DNA of 64,000 bases, from the NCBI GenBank assembly GCA_023846275.1, contig JAIUJO010001776.1, positions 20,001-84,000 on the forward strand, given 5' to 3'. The notes below the pieces were generated by a model, which had not been told where the DNA came from, did not search any database, and saw only the letters and a program-made list of their open reading frames with translations. The translations under genes and the position numbers were made by a program. Position 1 is the stretch's first letter. The number at the start of each line of letters is the position of its first letter. The stretch is from Vanilla planifolia (lineage: Eukaryota > Streptophyta > Magnoliopsida > Asparagales > Orchidaceae). Positions 61,888 through 64,000 of the stretch are shown one piece after another.

Positions 61888-61977
61888 ATGCGCAACATGA
61901 GGACATCTCAAAAGGACACCCATTGCAATTGTACTCCTAAGAATGCCAACGCTAGAAAGTTGGTGTGGGTGCACATG
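61888..61977 (-). pseudogene. 5S rRNA pseudogene 34 (subtype C), internal deletion
   Basis: Well kept 3' part (ATGCGCAACATGAGGACATC, GGACACCCATTGCAATTGTA), then about 30 bases missing across the A box, then AGTTGGTGTGGGTGCACATG. Confidence 0.75.
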
Positions 61978-62404
61978 CATTAACATATTTATGTAATTTC
62001 TATCTTGATTAAAATGAATCATTTCTAAAACAATCTAAATCATTAGGCATTTCTACTTTTTCTAAAAAAACATTTCTTATCAGATAAGTGTTAATATATT
62101 CCAATAAAAATATTTTATTTATATAAAATTAATAAAAAATATTTACAAAAACTAATATTTTTTGAAGTGTTGACATTAATACATATGAGTTTCTTTTAAT
62201 ATCTTAAAATTCTTATTAAAAAATAGATTATGTAAAAAATATAAAAAATAAAATACATAATTATTTTTAATATTATATATTGAACTATTTAATATAATAG
62301 ATTTTATAAATATTATAAATTGATGGACAAAAAATATAATAGTGATAGAAATAATTTATTTGTGACAAAGAGAAAGTGATAGATTGCTTAGAGAAAAATA
62401 ATAG
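61978..62404. repeat. 5S spacer, subtype C, cut by the TTC array
   Basis: Upstream segment with AAATGAATCATTTCTAAAAC, then the start of a GA-rich block (62325-62400) that stops at 62404, where plus-strand sequence flips from purine-rich to TTC-rich. Confidence 0.8.
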
Positions 62405-62651
62405 TATTCTTTTTCTTTTTCTTTTTCTACTTCTTCTTTTTCTTCGTCTTCTTCTTTTTCTTTCTCTTCTTCTTCTTCTTCTTCTTCTACTTCTACTTAT
62501 TCTTCTTCTTCTTCTTCTTCTTCTTCTTCTTCTTCTTCTGCTTCAACTTCTTCTTCCTCTTCTTCTCCTTCTACTTCTCCATCTTCTTCTTCTTCTTCTT
62601 CTTCTTCTTCTTCAACTTCTTCTTCCTCTTCTTTTCCTTCTACTTCTCCAT

Positions 62652-62682
<31 letters not shown>

Positions 62683-62686
62683 TTAC

Positions 62687-62718
<32 letters not shown>

Positions 62719-63519
62719 GTCTTCTTCTTCTTCTATGTCTTCTTCTTCTTCTTTTTCTTCTTCTTCTTTTTATTATTATTATTATTATTATTATTGTTAT
62801 TATTATTATTATTATTATTATTACAATTATTCTACCTATTCAACTTTTGTTTTCTTCTTTTTGTTGTTTTTACACTTCAACTACGACCACTACGACTTCT
62901 ACTTTTTGGTGTTCTTAATATTCTACTTTTTCTTCTTCTAATTATTATTATTGTTATTATTACTATTATTATTATTATTGTTGTTGTTATTATTCTACTT
63001 TTTCATCTTCTACTTTTTCTTTTTCCTCTTCTTCTCCTTCTTATTTTTGTTCTTATTCTTATTCTTATTTTTCATCATCTTCTTCTTCTTCTGCTTCATT
63101 TTCCTTCTTCCTCTTCTTCTTCTTCCGATTTTTCTTCATCTGCTTCCTTTTCTTTTGCTTTTTTTTTCTATTCTTCTTCTTGTTATAATTCTTACTCATC
63201 ATATTCCTCATCTTCTTCTATTTCTACTATAACTACTTCTTTTTCTTCTTCTTATTCTTATTTCATATTCTTCTACTTATTCTTCCTCTTCTTCTTCTTC
63301 TTTTTCTTCTTCTTCTTCTTCTTCTTTGTTTTCCACTTCTCTTTCTTCTTCTTCATCTCCTTCTTCTTCTTCTTCTTTTTATTCTTCTTCTTCTTCTTTG
63401 GGGTTCTCCTCTTTTGCTTCTTCTGCTTCTTCTTCTTCTTCTTCTTCTTCTTCTTCTTTCTCTTCTTCTTCTTCTTCCATTTCTTCCTCTTCTTCTTCTT
63501 CTATTAACGCTTCAACTAC

Positions 63520-63551
<32 letters not shown>

Positions 63552-64000
63552 CTTCTTTGCTTTCCACATCTCCTTATTCTTCATCTCCTTCTTCTTCTTC
63601 TTCTTCTTCTTCATCTTTTTCTACATCTTCTTCTTCTTCTTCTTCTCCTTCTTCTTTTCGTCATCATTATCTTCTTCTCCTTCTTTTTCATCTTCTTTCT
63701 TTTCTTCTTCTTCTACTACTTATTCTTCTTCTTCTTCAACTACTTCTTCCTCTTCTTCTCCTTCTACTTCTCCATCTTCTTCTTCTTTTGCTTCTTCTTC
63801 TTCTTGTTCGACTTCTTCATCTTCTTATTCTTCTTTGTCTTCTTCTTCTTCTTATTATTATTATTATCATTACTATTATTACTATTATTCTATTTATTCA
63901 TCTTCTTTTTTTCTTCTTTTTGTTGTTCTCACACTTCAAATACTGCTACTATTATGACTTCTTCTTCTTCTTCGTTTTGGTGTTCTTAATAATCTATATT
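62405..64000. repeat. Interrupted TTC/GAA triplet array with TTA runs, right block
   Basis: TTC-rich like 1-5856 but with long TTA runs (62690-62716, 62770-62820, 62941-62990, 63850-63885). TTC-rich phrases recur: TTCAACTTCTTCTTCCTCTT begins at 62542 and 62611, with a variant at 63735. A less simple segment recurs at about 62820-62920 and 63885-63995. Open frames rich in Leu, Phe and Ser are not genes. The array continues past the window. Confidence 0.93.

Larger units (their letters stand above)
15860..62404 (-). repeat. Decayed 5S rDNA tandem array (5S-derived satellite)
   Basis: About 34 recognisable 5S pseudogenes, all on the minus strand, separated by AT-rich spacers that share one layout. 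Reading plus from each 5S, the order is: a segment containing a motif near ATAGTTGTGTGATTATT; a segment ending near TAATTGATGG; a GA-rich block of about 200-350 bases; a long AT-rich segment with TATCATATGATGTGTCATA; then a run of A before the next 5S. GA-rich blocks lie near 16617, 17868, 19022, 19700, 20985, 22610, 24290, 25710, 26425, 27440, 28650, 29540, 31075, 32955, 35240, 36610, 37975, 38935, 40585, 41625, 43100, 44725, 46030, 48535, 49795, 50510, 51890, 53120, 55165, 56570, 57895, 58770, 61090 and 62325. No copy looks functional. Open frames in the GA blocks are compositional. Confidence 0.92.

Noticed and set aside
16242-61977. Cassandra-type TRIM elements, which carry 5S sequence in their LTRs
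   Set aside because: Cassandra elements are under 1 kb with short LTRs, a primer site and a polypurine tract. Here the units are about 1.2 kb, and I see no such repeats or priming sites around the 5S copies; the layout is that of rDNA units.
15860-62404. CRISPR-like or phage-type repeat array
   Set aside because: Repeat units are long, strongly diverged and of plant 5S origin; nothing bacterial is present.
62376-63989. Leu, Phe and Ser-rich frames in the right TTC block
   Set aside because: Same cause as in the left block. The repeated ending FWCS reflects the DNA repeat of about 1.1 kb, not a protein family.

Overview
This 64 kb window comes from a plant nuclear genome, and I see no intact host protein-coding gene in it. 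Two things point to a flowering plant: about 34 degenerate copies of a plant-type 5S rRNA gene, and a Ty1/copia retroelement with Sirevirus-like traits (Met-tRNA primer site, repeated polypurine tracts before the 3' LTR, gag with a CCHC knuckle). A dicot, perhaps a legume, is likely from general LTR style, but the sequence does not prove it.

Layout. (1) 1-5856 is an interrupted TTC (GAA on the minus strand) triplet array. Its long open frames, rich in Phe, Leu and Ser, are by-products of the repeat. (2) 5857-15859 is a minus-strand, gag-only copia element arranged LTR - internal - LTR - internal. Read on the minus strand, the LTR at 13616-15859 comes first, followed by primer site, gag, about 1.5 kb of non-coding sequence, polypurine tract, the LTR at 8431-10673, and a second primer site and gag. 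It then stops abruptly at the TTC array. The two LTRs are almost identical, so this is a recent insertion. (3) 15860-62404 is a long, AT-rich, decayed 5S rDNA array. All 5S copies lie on the minus strand. They are separated by spacers of mostly 0.7-1.3 kb, each with the same order of segments and a purine-rich block on the plus strand. (4) 62405-64000 is a second TTC array, mixed with TTA runs and containing a longer repeat of about 1.1 kb.

Main point. The array looks like a graveyard of 5S genes. Nearly every CpG of a normal plant 5S gene has become TG or CA, as expected from deamination of methylated cytosine. From about 28 kb onward the copies fall into subtypes (A, B, C, D) that recur in the order B-C-D-[LTR-like segment]-A. 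This is a higher-order repeat of roughly 5.5-6 kb, seen most clearly from 42 to 61 kb. The LTR-like segment sits at the same place in the spacer each time, which suggests one old insertion that was then copied along with the array. The young copia element lies a few bases upstream of where another 5S gene should begin.
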